The notes: generated from the sequence alone by a model not told the origin. A stretch of DNA of 64,000 bases from Panulirus ornatus (GCF_036320965.1 NC_092271.1:14750096-14814095), one strand, 5' to 3'; positions 10,600-22,669 are shown, counted from the stretch's first letter. Made by a program: numbers and translations.

Positions 10600-12750
10600 A
10601 TTTTGATAAGAAAGATGGTGAGAGATGCCATATAGCCAAGATGGTAAATTACTGATTATGGGGGACTTGTATAACAGGGAAATAGACAGGGAGAACTCAT
10701 ACACTTATGGAAACAAGGAAACATGACAATAAATGTTTCTTGAATGTTTGCAGAACTACCTACATCAGCATGTTTCAGAGCATATGAAACAGTGGGGGAA
10801 GATGCACCATCTTTGCTAGACGTTTTTATGCATAATCATGTGGACTTCGAGCCCACTAGATCTATATGAGTCTTTGGAAAAGTGAGCTTATATTACTTAC
10901 TTTTGACTGTGTGGTGGAGATGGAAGCAGGAGGAGGATCAGAGGAACCACAGGACCCCAAGTGAAAATGAAATGAGGCAAATACATAGAACAGGTAAAGT
11001 TATTTGAGAGTGTAGTGGAGTGAAAAAAAGAATTCTACCAGAGAATAGCCCAATGCTGTAGATGCTTTTGTGAAATCTACCTTGAAGGAGGCAGAACATG
11101 AGTACTATGGAACACTAAAAGGAGTAGAGGAATGAAAAGAAAAGAGGCACAATTTATTTCAAAATGGCAAGAAGTGAGACCTTGAGGGTATACTTTGGAA
11201 AAGGTATAAACAGTGCTGTTGCCAGCCAGCAGTAGAAAGAAATAGGTGAGGAAGAAGTGAGTAGTGCAGTTTGAGGAAGGAGTAGCAGAGAGGTTTTGAT
11301 AACATTGTGAACTGGGCAAATGAGAACCCAGAGCTTTTCCTTAAGTTTATCTGATGCAAACTGTTGGTAATGTAACAACTAATTAGGCTAGGGAATTCAA
11401 AGAGAAAGATTCTTGAAGACAGGGAAATACATGATGATAGTACACAAGTCTTAGAAAGGTGAGATGACGGAGCAAGAAGTTTAGGAAAGGGCCGAGATTA
11501 ACAGAACTGAATCAAGATATTAAAGAAACTTTACACATTTAAAGCAGATGGACCATTTGAAGGCTTTCCATGTGTGATTGAGGAGTGTGCTGAGGAACTT
11601 GTTAGTCCTCTCAAAATACTATTCAGTTGGATACAAGAAGAAGGGACAGTTCCAAAGATTTGGTAGAAGACAAACATTTTGATTACTTTTAAGAAAGATG
11701 ACCGGGTAATCTCGTCAAACTACAGTCCTTTTTTTATTGATGAGCATGGTTAGAAAATTCATATCAACATGTAATCAGAAAGAAAATAAATGACTGCCTA
11801 CAAAGGAGAAACTTCAAAACTGAAAGCTAGTATGTTTGCATAGAAGAGGCATCTATCACGACCTGTTAGACTTTAACAACAGGTTGAGCTTGCTTGTAGA
11901 CCAAAGAGATGGATTCGTAAGACTTTGTGCTCTTAGACTGCTGGAAACCTTTTGACTTCAGGCAAGAATAAGGAATAAACTCCATTGTATTGAGGATTAC
12001 CTGTTTGGAAGGGAACAAAAGACATAGTTAAGAGGCACATTATGATAGTGGGATATGGTTACTACAAGTCACGTGTCATAGGGCCAGGGCATACTGCTGT
12101 TTTAGGTGTATGTAAATGACTTACTAGAAGGACCTCACTTATGCCTAATCATGTTTCTCAGTAATATCAAGGTTGTTAGAGAAATAAGGAATGGTAGTGA
12201 TATCGTCAGCTCATAGGGGGACGTAGGTGAACTCAAAAATTAGTCAGATGAATGACAATAAGATGTGGTCCTGATTAGTGTAATGTCGTAAGGACTTAAC
12301 ACAGCATAAGAAGGCCCAGGCATGAACACTACTTAGTAGGAAACAAGCTGCTGGATTTGTTGTACAAGCAATTCAGGGATCAGCTTTGTACCTGATCTGT
12401 CACCACAGCCTCATGTTAGAAAAATTGTCAGATAAGTTAAATGCCTACTGGCACATATCAAAATTGCATTCACTGTATGGTGAGATATTATCTGTATATA
12501 TTAACCTGAAACAGAAATATGCCTTTCAAGTGTGGTAGCCTCACAAAAATATATATAAAGATTGATTGAGATGATTCAGTGAAGCACAGCCAAGATAATA
12601 GCATGATTAAGAGGGATTATATGCAATGAACAGTTAAAGCTACACAGCTGTCTCCTATAGAGTACAGAAGAGAAAGGGATGAGTGATAGGAGCCATTAAA
12701 TTCCTGAATCAACTGGATGAGTTGACATTGAATAGTTCCATAGAAAGTGC
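10600..12750 (+). mobile_element. CR1/jockey-like LINE, endonuclease to RT, decayed
   Basis: Scattered + strand homology in the expected order: LLITGDLYNREIDRE (endonuclease GDFN region) near 10645, APSLLDVFMHNHVDFEP near 10805, KADGPFEGFPCVIEECAEE (RT GPDG region) near 11540, VISSNYSPFFIDEH near 11705, and VYVNDLLEGPHL followed by a decayed FADD box near 12105. No frame is open for long. Confidence 0.55.
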
Positions 12751-12849
12751 AGTATCAGAGCTACACTAAAAAAATCCAAAAGTTTCCATGATGGTACAAA
12801 AAGTACAAGGGATTGGGCTCTGCATGTAAAACATTCTTTTCATAACTTT

Positions 12850-14170
12850 CCAAATACGATATTAGAAATTGGTAATTACACATACTCACAGTTACAGTTA
12901 ATGAGCAGCTGATCAGGCCAAGGGAATCTGAGTTAAGAATTGGAAAGGATGATGGAAAGATATGTGAGGAACTGAATAACAAGTTCAAAAGTGTTTTCAC
13001 TGTGGAAGACAGTATGTCTCTAAAATTAGTGTAATGGGATGGGGAGAAGGTTTCAGAGATTGCTGATATATCCAGATATCCAGAAGACTAACAGAATACT
13101 AAGAGGTTTGATTCGTACAATGCTCATGGTCCGTTTGAAATTTCACTTTTATGTATGTTCTTGAAATGTGTGTATGGACTCTTGAAATACCGTTCAAGAA
13201 GTTGCTAGAAAAGGCAAAGGGCATGTAAGTGGAAAAGAGCAAATGTTATACCCATCTGTAAGATGGGAGACCGGGAAGAGGTGCTGAACTGCAGACCAGT
13301 CTTCCTGAGGAGTGTGGTTAGTTAAGTGTTGGAGAATATAATTATACAAAAATGGATGTCCCTCTACTTAAGGGAAAATACCTAAGTGAGAGAGGGAAAG
13401 GTTAAGTGTGACAAACCTTTTAGTTTTTTTAAAGATAGTGAAACATTTCTTACACAGAAAGGAAGGTTGGGTGGATTTTCAGAACAAAAGGGTTACTCCT
13501 TTGATGAATAGAAGAATATCCTTGTCGAGGGGAACAAATGACACATGGCAGGAGAGCCCTCTCCAAATGGATGATCACCAATGGAGTGCCACATCTTTGT
13601 GAACTTCATGCCAGAAGGTATGGACTCCTATCAGAATATGTATGTGGTTGATGCAAGCAGCCTCCAAAGTTGGTCTTGATATATGTTTGATGAAATTCAA
13701 ACTGAACAAATGGAAAGTAATAAGAATGGAACAGAATGAAAGGCCTCAATTTGATTATTTTCTGGCAGCATATAAGCTGCAGGGTTCTTTGTTTGAGTGG
13801 GACTTTGGAGGTGACATCATCCATTACTGTTCTCTGGAGGCTGCATTAGGAGAATAGTGAAGGAGACAAACTGTCTGCTTGCAAATATTAGAGTAGCTTT
13901 CAACTATATGGATAAGAAGTATTTGGCAAGCTGTTCATAACCTCCTTAATGCTGAAACTAGAATATGCTTCTCGAGTTTTGTTACTATACCTAAAGAAGC
14001 ACAAAGAGCTGGTAGAGAAGGTCCAGAGGAGGGCAATAAAGTTAGTACCTAAATTAAGGGAAGATGATTACTGGAAAAGGCTAGAAGCCTTAAATTTGCC
14101 CACCATGGAGGAAAGAAGAGAGAGGGGTGACCTAATCATGACTTAAGTTTTTAGACTTACACAGTACAGC
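12850..14170 (+). mobile_element. CR1/jockey-like LINE, second copy, decayed
   Basis: The + strand shows EELNNKFKSVFTVED near 12970, a YNAHGP box near 13110, VIPICKMGDREEVLNCRP near 13250, LNKWKVIRMEQNERPQ near 13700, and a C-terminal open stretch 13949-14146 with YASRVLLLYLKK, KVQRRAIKLVP and LNLPTMEERRERGDLI. Motif order matches a CR1-type RT followed by its C-terminal segment. Confidence 0.65.
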
Positions 14171-14199
14171 ATATAAGGGTTTATATATTATTATGATTT

Positions 14200-14890
14200 A
14201 GGAAAAATATTTGTGTGATAGAGACATGGGAATTGACAGTTCTTAACTGGTCACCCGAGTACCCCTGTAGGAGAAGAGTTAAGGAGAGCAACTGTCTGTA
14301 ATCAAGTATTAGAATTGCATTCAAGTTCATGGATAAAGGAATAATCTGCAAGCTGTTCACATACTGCAAAAAGCCAAAAGTAGAATATACTTCTCAAGTT
14401 TGGTCGCTGCACTTTGCGAAGCATAAAGACATGATAGAGAAAAAGCCCTTGTAATAAAAAATTAATACCAGAATTCAAAAGAGCCAAGTTACAGTTAAGT
14501 CCTCAAGGCTTAAATTTGCCCATCTTAAAAGAGATAATAGGTGCTCAAGGCCTTAAATTTGCCCACCTTAAAAGAGATAATAGGTAGGGATGACATGAAC
14601 ACAAGCTTTAAATTTGATGACTTAGTTGTTGATCTGTTCTTTGAGAATGATAGGGATGGAACAACCAGAAGACTGAAGAAGAAATTAAGCAAGAAAATAA
14701 TAATAAAAAGGTATGAAGAAGTATTACATTTAAGAGTGGTAGGTGAATGGAATATAATGATTGTAGGTATGGTAGATGCAGACATCAAACAGAATTTTTG
14801 AAATTTGCATAAAAGAAGAAAATGTACAGGAGATAGAGCCCCACAAGTGTGAAATTACCTCCCCATACAGTACAAATAGTTAGTCACTCT
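14200..14890 (+). mobile_element. CR1/jockey-like LINE C-terminal fragments, partly duplicated
   Basis: Two further C-terminal pieces. The segment ggCTTAAATTTGCCCA(T/C)CTTAAAAGAGATAATAGGT occurs twice in tandem at about 14506-14583, followed by an open frame 14541-14801 (LKALNLPTLKE, VVGEWN). The tandem duplication is local and specific to this copy. Confidence 0.55.
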
Positions 14891-15005
14891 TATCCGATTA
14901 GTGTGTATATGGACAGGAGTGGGGACAAGGAAAGATGGCCTTGATGAGTGAATATTACTTAGTGGAAAATAAGTCTTTGGATTATTTATTTAAAAGAGTC
15001 TAATG

Positions 15006-15413
15006 GGTAGTAGGCAGTAGTTGGTAGTCAGCTAACAACCAGGGAGGTATATTGCCAGTAACCCATCTGGGTATTGGGCGGATTAGTGACAGCTGCATAA
15101 GCCAGCATTTCTGTAGTTGTCAAGTTGCACTTATCTGATCCAGATAACTTTCTTTCCATCTGCCTTACATACACATTGACTACTGGCATTGTGTCCAAAA
15201 ACATAGTCTTTTCTTGTCATATATAAGACTTGACAGCACGTAACTCATACAGCTCATTTTCGTAACTCTAGATTTTCTTCCAGTGAACACTGTGTTAGCC
15301 TTACCTTTTGGCAAAATAGTGGGAACAATAGATAGTAGTTGTAAGTTGGAGCATTTAGGGAGGAGTTTTGTGTAGAAACGTTAGATAGAGGTAGTAGGAA
15401 GGAAAATTAGTTA
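15006..15413 (+). repeat. Unnamed dispersed repeat, copy 1
   Basis: Shares an ordered series of blocks with 22670-23251, 50931-51480 and 51790-52340: GTTGTCAAGTTGCACTTAT, GGACTACTGGCATT-like, CTAGATTTTC, CCTACCTTTTGGCAAAAT-like, then a T/AGGAGCATT...GATAG(A/T)AGTAG minisatellite. This copy lacks the 3' block (ggtgaggcactaaaggctaagaa) and is cut by the RTE fragment at 15414. No coding potential is seen. Confidence 0.75.
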
Positions 15414-16465
15414 GTAGTAGTAGCTGATGATACAGCGCTGGTGGCTGATTCGTGTAAGAAACTGCAGAAGCTGGTGACTGAGTTTGGTAAAGTGTGTGAA
15501 AGAAGAAAGCTGAGAGTAAATGTGAATAAGAGCAAGGTTATTAGGTACAGTAGGGTTGAGGGACAAGTCAATTGGGAGGTATGTTTGAATGGAGAAAAAC
15601 TGGAGGAAGTGAAGTGTTTTAGATATGTGGGAGTGTATTTGACAGCGGATGGAACCATGGAAGCGGAAGTGAATCATAGGTTGGGAGAGGGGGGCAAAAG
15701 TTCTGGGAGTTTTGAAGAATGTGTGGAAATCGAGAACATTATTTCGTAAAGCAAAAATGGGTATGTTTGAAGGAATAGTGGTTCCAACAATGTTATATGG
15801 TTGCGAGGCGTGGGCTATGGATAGTGTTGTGCGGAGGAGGGTGGATGTGCTGGAAATGAGATGTTTGAGGACAATATGTGGTGTGAGGTGGTTCGATCGA
15901 GTAAGTAATAATAGGGTAAGAGAGATGTGCGATGATAAAAAGAGTATGGTTGAGAGAGCAGAAGAGGGTGTTTTGAAATGGTTTGGTCACATGGAGAGAA
16001 TGAGTGAGGAAAGATTGACCAAGAGGATATATGTGTCGGAGGTGGAGGGAACGAGGAGAAGTGGGAGACCAAATTGGAGGTGGAAAGATGGAGTGAAAAA
16101 GATTTTGAGTGATCGGGGCCTGAACATGCAGGAGGGTGAAAGGCGTGCAAGGAATAGAGTGAACAGGAATGATGTCGTATACTGGGGTCGATGTGTTGTC
16201 AATGGGCATGTGAAGCGTCTGGGGTAAACCATGGAAAGTTGTGTGGGGCCTGGATGTGGAAGGGAGCTATGGTTTCGGTGCATTATTTCATGACAGCTAG
16301 AGACTGAGTGTGAATGAATGGGGCCTTTGTTGTCTTTTCCTAGCGCTACCTCGCGCACATGAGGGGGGAGGGGGTTGTTATTTCATGTGTGGCTGGGTGG
16401 CGATGGGAATGAATAAGGGTGGACAGTGTGAATTATGTACATGTGTATATATGTATATGTGTGTG
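15414..16465 (+). mobile_element. RTE-like 3' part (RT motif C to 3'UTR), ILSDRG type
   Basis: Starts at the ADDTALVADS region and is mostly open in two frames (15441-15749 and 15712-16227) up to the stop after the DVVYWG region. The long 3'UTR follows, with gtgcattatttcatgacagc and a GT/TA-rich tail. A frameshift lies near 15710. It ends at a T run where an inverted copy begins. Confidence 0.85.
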
Positions 16466-16479
16466 TGTGTGTATATATT

Positions 16480-17576
16480 TTTTTTTATACTTTGTCGCTG
16501 TCTCCCGCGTTTGCAAGGTAGCGCAAGGAAACAGACGAAAGAAATGGCCCAACCCCCCCCATACACATGTATATACATACGTCCACACACGCAAATATAC
16601 ATACCTACACAGCTTTCCATGGTTTACCCCAGACGCTTCACATGCCTTGATTCAATCCACTGACAGCACGTCAACCCCGGTATACCACATCGCTCCAATT
16701 CACTCTATTCCTTGCCCTCCTTTCACCCTCCTGCATGTTCAGGCCCCGATCACACAAAATCTTTTTCACTCCATCTTTCCACCTCCAATTTGGTCTCCCT
16801 CTTCTCCTTGCTCCCTCCACCTCCGACACATATATCCTCTTGGTCAATCTTTCCTCACTCATCCTCTCCATGTGCCCAAACCACTTCAAAACACCCTCTT
16901 CTGCTCTCTCAACCACGCTCTTTTTATTTCCACACATCTCTCTTACCCTTACGTTACTCACTCGATCAAACCACCTCACACCACACATTGTCCTCAAACA
17001 TCTCATTTCCAGCACATCCATCCTCCTGCGCACAACTCTATCCATAGCCCATGCCTTGCAACCATACAACATTGTTGGAACCACTATTCCTTCAAACATA
17101 CCCATTTTTGCTTTCCGAGATAATGTAGGTTTGCGGCAGGGGTGTGTGATGTCTCCATGGTTGTTTAATTTGTTTATGGATGGGGTTGTTAGGGAGGTAA
17201 ATGCAAGAGTTTTGGAAAGAGGGGCAAGTATGAAGTCTGTTGGGGATGAGAGAGCTTGGGAAGTGAGTCAGTTGTTGTTCGCTGATGATACAGCGCTGGT
17301 GGCTGATTCATGTGAGAAACTGCAGAAGCTGGTGACTGAGTTTGGTAAAGTGTGTGGAAGAAGAAAGATAAGAGTAAATGTGAATAAGAGCAAGGTTATT
17401 AGGTACAGTAGGGTTGAGGGTCAAGTCAATTGGGAGGTGAGTTTGAATGGAGAAAAACTGGAGGAAGTGAAGTGTTTTAGATATCTGGGAGTGGATCTGG
17501 CAGCGGATGGAACCATGGAAGCGGAAGTGAATCATAGGGTGGGGGAGGGGGCGAAAATTCTGGGGGCCTTGAAGAA

Positions 17577-17582
<6 letters not shown>
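16480..17582 (-). mobile_element. RTE-like insertion with inverted 5' segment (twin-priming structure)
   Basis: 16480-17125 is the antisense 3' end of an ILCDRG-type copy, stopping in the region encoding LSRKAKMGMF. It joins directly at 17125 to a sense segment (17126-17582) covering GLRQGCVMSPWLFNL through LGALKNV. In the element these two pieces are adjacent: only about 11 bases separate the end of the inverted piece (GAAGAATGTGTG) from the start of the other (CATTATCTCGG). That is the structure twin-primed LINE insertions leave. The long + frame crossing the joint is an artefact. Confidence 0.82.
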
Positions 17583-17619
<37 letters not shown>

Positions 17620-17623
<4 letters not shown>

Positions 17624-17857
17624 ATTATACTTTGTCGCTGTCTCCCGCGTTTGCGAGGTAGCGCAAGGAAACAGACGAAAGAAATGGCCCAACCCACCCC
17701 ATACATATGTATATACATACGTCCACACACGCAAATATACATACCTACACAGCTTTCCATAGCTTACCCCAGACGCTTCACATGCCTTGATTAAATCCAC
17801 TGACAGCACGTCAACCCCGGTATACCACATCGCTCCAATTCACTCTATTCCTTGCCC
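17620..17857 (-). mobile_element. RTE-like 3' tail fragment, ILCDRG-type 3'UTR
   Basis: T run, tail core (tttgtcgctgtctcccgcg), short 3'UTR (cctacacagctttccat) and the last codons of the ORF antisense, ending near 17857 where a sense RTE copy begins at the GGTCGAGGTGG segment. Confidence 0.8.
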
Positions 17858-19765
17858 TTTGGTCGAGGTGGTGTGCGAAGTGAGAGGGTTAGGGAGAGTG
17901 ATTTGTAAAAGCTTCGCGGAAGATGAAAGCCGGCAAGGCAGCAAGTTTGAATGGTATTGCAGTGGAATTTGTTTAAAAAGGGTGACTGTGTTGTTGACTG
18001 GTTGGTAAGGATATTTGATGTATGTATGACTCATGGTGAGGTGCCTGAAAATTGGTGGAATGCATGCATAGTGCCATTGTACAAAGGCAGAGGGGATAAA
18101 GGTGAGTGTTCAAATTACAGTTTGTTAAGTATTCCAGGGAAATTATATGGGAGGGTATTGATTGAGAGGGTGAAGGCATGTACAGAGCATCAGATTAGGG
18201 AAGAGCAGTGTTGTTTCAGAAGAGGTAGAGGATGTGTGGATCAGGTGTTTGCTTTGAAGAATGTATGTGAGAAATACTTAGAAAAGCAAATGGATTTGTA
18301 TGTAGCATATATGGATCTGGAGAAGGCATATGATAAGAGTTGATAGAGATGCTTTGTGGAAGGTATTAAGAATATATGGTGTTGGAGGCAATTTGCTAGA
18401 TGCAGTGAAAAGTTTTTATCGAGAATGTAAGGCATGTGTACGAGTAGGAAGATAGAAAAGTGATTGGTTCTCAGTGAATGTAGGTTTGTGGCAGGGGTGT
18501 GTGATGTCTCTATGGTTGTTTGTTTATGGATGGGGTTGTTAGGGAGGTGAATGCAAGAGTTTTGAAGAGAGGAGCAAGTATGCAGTCTGTTGTGGAAGAG
18601 AGGGCTTGGGAAGTGAGTCAGTTGTTTTTCACTGATGATACAGTGCTGGTGGCTGATTCATGTGAGAAACTGCAGAAGCAGGTGACTGAGTTTAGTAAAG
18701 TGTGTGAAAGAAGAAAGTTGAGAGTAAATGTGAATAAGAGCAAGGTTATTAGGTACAGTAGGGTTTAGGGACAAGTCAATTGGGAGGTAAATTTGAATGG
18801 AGAAAAACTGGAGGAAGTGAAGTGTTTTAGATATCTGGGAGTGAATTTGGCAGCGGATGGAACCATGGAAGCGGAAGTGAGTCGCAGGATGGGGGAGGGG
18901 GCGAAAGTTCTGTGAGCATTGAAAATGTGTGGAAGGTGAAAATATTATCTCAGAAAGCATAAATGGGTAGGTTTGAAGGAATAGTGGTTCCAACAATGTT
19001 ATATGGTTGCGAGGCATGGGCTATAGTTATAGTTGTGTGGAGGAGGGTGGATGTGCTGGAAATGAGATGTTTGAGGGCAATATGTGGTGTGAGGTGGTTT
19101 CATTGAGTAAGTAATGAAAGGGCTAGATATATGTGTGGTAATATAAAGAGTGTGGTTGAGAGAGCAGAAGAGGGTGTTTTGAAATGGTTTGGTCATATGG
19201 AGAGAATGAGTGAGGAAAGATTGACCAAGAGGATATATGTGTCAGAGGTGGAGGGAACGAGGAGAAGTGGGAGACCAAGTTGTAGGTGGAAAGATGGAGT
19301 GAAAAAGATTTTGAGCGATTGGGGCCTGAACATGTAGGAGGGTGTAAGGCGTGCAAGAAGTATGTGGTATACCTGGGTCGACGTGCTGTCAATGGATTGA
19401 ACCAGGGCATGTGAAGTGTCTAGGGTAAACCATGGAAAGTTGTGTGGGGGCCTGGATGTGGAAAGGGAGCTGTGGTCTCTTGCATTATACATGACAGGAA
19501 GAGACTGAGTGTGAATGAATATGGCCTTTGTTGTCTTTTCCTGGTGCTACCTTGCGCCTGTGTGGGGGGAGGGGTTGTTATTTCCTGTGTGGCGGGGTGG
19601 CGACAGGAATGAATAAGGACAGACAGTATGAATTATGTACATGTGTATGTATGTATGTATATGTTTGAGTGTGTATATATATATATATATATGTATACGT
19701 TGAAATGTTTAGGTATGTATAGGTGCATGTGTGGACATGTATGTATAAGCGGCAAAGTATAATAG
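17858..19765 (+). mobile_element. RTE-like retrotransposon, RT to 3' end, broken
   Basis: Sense copy from the segment preceding the RT (GGTCGAGGTGGTGTGCGAAG) to the terminal signature (gcggcAAAGTATAATAGATAAATA). Recognisable: NACIVPLYKGRGDKGECSNY (then a deletion of the RGIS codons), [25 protein letters not shown] with a frameshift, a premature stop before the SDW region, FTDDTVLVADS (motif C altered from FADD), and FGHMERMSEERLTKRIYV. Multiple stops. It ends about 55 bases before progranulin exon 2. Confidence 0.85.
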
Positions 19766-19820
19766 ATAAATAATAGTATTTTCTCCAATTTTTTCTTTAC
19801 TTTGTTTTTCTGTATTTCAG

Positions 19821-19929
19821 TATGTTAAGCTGAATTTTTCCCTGAATGCATACCCACTGAAGACAAAGATGATTCCAGAGGTACCCAGAACATTAACTGA
19901 CTTAAGAACTTCAGATGAAGGATTGGCAG
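19821..19929 (+). CDS. GRN: Progranulin inter-granulin linker exon
   Basis: A 109-base exon encoding a cysteine-free linker that begins YVKLNFSLNAYPLK and ends TSDEGLAG. The acceptor is tctgtatttcag and the donor is GGCAG/gtaact. It starts in phase 0 after the preceding granulin and ends in phase 1, exactly what the next granulin exon needs. Because it lacks cysteines, its identity rests on phase fit and open frame rather than on homology. The 3' tail of an RTE copy ends only about 55 bases upstream of the acceptor, leaving little original intron for the branch site. Confidence 0.72.
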
Positions 19930-21046
19930 GTAACTTTAGTGTAGATATAAAATTCACATCTTGATGAAGTGCAACTTCTGAATATTTGTTTTTGGTTAAT
20001 CTTGATTGATAATAAGTGTGATTTCTCTCCTATATCCCACAGCCAACAGAGATTCTGCATAATGCTCATGAAAAGTCAGGTATATGGCCTTTTAACTCTC
20101 TTGTCTTTCTTTTGGTAAGAATGCCATCCCCATCCATTGTTATGTTCCTGAATAGATAGTAGATACTCATTTGTTTCGTGAATGCCTTCTTCCAAACAGA
20201 GACTGCCACAGAGATGAGGTCAGTGACCTACTCACTCCTAGCTGTTTTGTATACAGACTTTTAGGAACTCTCTCAGACCAGACATCTACAAACCTACTTT
20301 TTTCCTTTTCATGGATTATTCTCTGTTCATGCAGATCTGATAGCTGGGTGGACACAAAGCTTAGCTGGTGCAGGGAGTAGGGAGTAACTTTGGTTACCAG
20401 ACAACAATGACTGGCCTGCAGGAACATCTCTGGCTACTTTTTATTGCAATTTATTGGTTTACTTATAGTTCGATAGATCAAGGAACTGCATTAGTTATGA
20501 TAAATCAAAAATATTTCTCACTCTTTTATGAATACCAGACAATTACTGCTGGTTAAGACTTGAAAATCTGACAATTGTTATAACACTGGCTCATCCACCT
20601 GCTGTGTACATGCTGTACCTTACCTGTTCCTAACACCTGCCAAGTCTGTTACATCATACTACTAAAGTTGGAAATAAAACAGCTAGTAGTCTCCATTAGT
20701 TTATTTTCTAAGCTAAATCTCAGTCCATTTGATTGTTTATATGCCATTCATAGAACACACGAGAGAGAGAGAGAGAGAGAGATCCTGAGCAAATATCATC
20801 TTTTGGGTATTAGTAACTAAACCTTTCCAATACTATATATAATTCAGTTTTTCACCTATTTTGATTGAAGTATTGAAGTTCAGAATTATATTTTGCAGTC
20901 TAACCTTAATATTTACAGCACCATACAGTGTTCTGCTGAATTTGATTAAAGCTCTTTTGTACATAACAACTTGATTAGTTTCTGTCATGTCATACTGTGG
21001 TAGATTATTTGAGTTTTTATATAGTTGACTTTATCCTTCCCATCAG
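19930..21046. other. Short progranulin intron
   Basis: A 1.1-kb intron without recognised mobile elements, apart from a GA dinucleotide run near 20761-20782. Open frames on both strands around 20167-20427 resemble nothing I know. Confidence 0.5.
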
Positions 21047-21222
21047 ATCCGGGGAGCAAATGTCCTGATGGTCATCCTTGCCCTGAGAAGTTTACATGTT
21101 GCCAAATGCTTCACTCTGGCTATGGTTGCTGCCCATATTCAGAGGCTACATGTTGCACTGACTTAATCCACTGTTGTCCTAAAGGCACTACTTGCAATAC
21201 TACTCTTGGGACATGTGATGTG
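21047..21222 (+). CDS. GRN: Progranulin exon with complete granulin domain (second in window)
   Basis: Encodes DPGSKCPDGHPC through GTCDV, a complete 12-cysteine granulin with YGCCPYSEATCC at its centre. The acceptor is ccttcccatcag, and the first two bases complete the codon started in the linker exon (G/AT gives Asp). The donor is GATGTG/gtgagt, phase 0. The module is unsplit, like the first granulin. The match between the two exons in phase (1 in, 0 out) and length (179 and 176 bases) suggests they arose by duplication of an exon unit. Confidence 0.92.
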
Positions 21223-21409
21223 GTGAGTATATGGGAAATGTCTTGATTTATGGGGGGGTCTGAAAACACACACAGTAGTACTTGATTGGAAAGAAATCAA
21301 GTGCATCACAATTGGGAAAGGAATATTGTGGGAGAACAGCTGAACAGAAAGTGGTACGTCATAGCATTAGATTGCTGTTGTCTTTATACAATTGTTAATT
21401 GGCTGAATT

Positions 21410-21855
21410 TTTTTATATATACTCTATTGCTATTTCCTGCTTTAGTGAGGTATTACTGGGAACAGAGGAAATATAACCTCATTTGTTCACATCTACAAGA
21501 TTTTATGAGTAATTGACCAAAACCAGAGCCTGTTATCCACAGCCTACTTACACAGACCAATTGTGTGGTTTTCCCTGATCACTTCATATACCCTGGTTCA
21601 GCCCATTGACATGTTAAAAACAAGCAAATAGATACATGTCACCATGCATCAGTTTGCTGTTTCATGCACCCCTCTAACTCTTTCGATTGTTAGGGCCTTG
21701 ACACTCCAAAGCCTCTTTCATTCCACTCTTTCCTCCTTTTCATTCTTCTTAAAATCTTCACTTCTTCTAAGGGGATCCTCTTTGTTAGCCTTTCTTCACT
21801 CTTCCTCTCTAAATGTCAAGAAAATTTCAGCACACCTTAGTCAACTCTTTTGTAT
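21410..21855 (-). mobile_element. Old RTE-like 3'UTR and C-terminal fragment
   Basis: Antisense, diverged: tail core (ctatttcctgctttagtgaggtatt), 3'UTR (ggttttccctgatcacttc), and the C-terminus region (cactccaaagcctctttcattcc). It ends where a sense fragment begins at 21856. Confidence 0.6.
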
Positions 21856-22515
21856 CAGAAGTGGGAGACCAGATTGGAGGTGGAAGGTGGAGTGAAAAAG
21901 ATTTTGAGCGATCGGGGCCTGAACATGCAGGAGGGTGAAAGGCGTGCAAGGAATAGAGTGAATTGGTAGGATGTGGATTACCGGGGTCAACGTGCTGTCA
22001 ATGAATTGAACCTGGACATGAAGCTTCTGGGGTAAACCATGGAAAGTTTTGTTGGGCCAGGATGTGGGAAGGGAGCTGTGGTTTTGGTGCATTACACATG
22101 AGAGCTTGAGAGTGAGTGTGAACGAAAATGGCCTTTGTTGTCTTTTCCTAGCACGACCTCACGCACGTGCGGGGGAGGGGGTGTCAATTTCATGTGTAGC
22201 GGAGTGGCGACGGGAAAGAATAAAGGCAGCAAGTATGCATTATGTACATGTGTATATATGTATGTGTCTGTGTATATCTACATATGTATACATTGAAATG
22301 TATAGGTATGTATATGTGTGTGTGGATGTGTATGTATATACATGTGTATGTGGGTGGGTTGGGCCATTCTTTCGTCTGTTTCCTTGAGCTCCTTTGCTGA
22401 CACGGGATGTGTATGTATATACATGTGTATGTGGGTGGGTTGGGGCATTCTTTCGCCTGTTTCCTTGTGCTACCTTGCTAACGCGGGAGACAGTGACAAA
22501 GTATAATTAAAATTT
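21856..22515 (+). mobile_element. RTE-like 3' end fragment, ILSDRG type, with duplicated tail
   Basis: Starts in the C-terminus (RSGRPDWRWK), long 3'UTR, and a tail whose block gtgtatgtatatacatgtgtatgtgggtgggttggg occurs twice (near 22330 and 22408) before the terminal ctaacgcgggagacagtgac. The duplicated block is inside the tail. Confidence 0.8.
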
Positions 22516-22669
22516 TGAGCTTATGGTTAATATTCATTAGTTCGTTTCATAGGATTTCTTTCCTTTTGTGAGCTGTGACTTGGCTAGAAGATCTGTTATT
22601 CATTTTTCCCCCCTATAGGTATTGTTTAGCATGTGTTCAAATATCTCTGGATATTATGTCAAAACCACT

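Noticed and set aside
16735..17661. 308-codon + open frame
   Set aside because: It reads antisense through one RTE segment and then sense through the inverted one. The first half is a shadow of the minus-strand ORF; the join is an insertion scar, not a gene.
20167..20427. Overlapping open frames on both strands in the short progranulin intron
   Set aside because: Neither shows a domain, and both lie in an intron with good flanking exon phases; likely chance.
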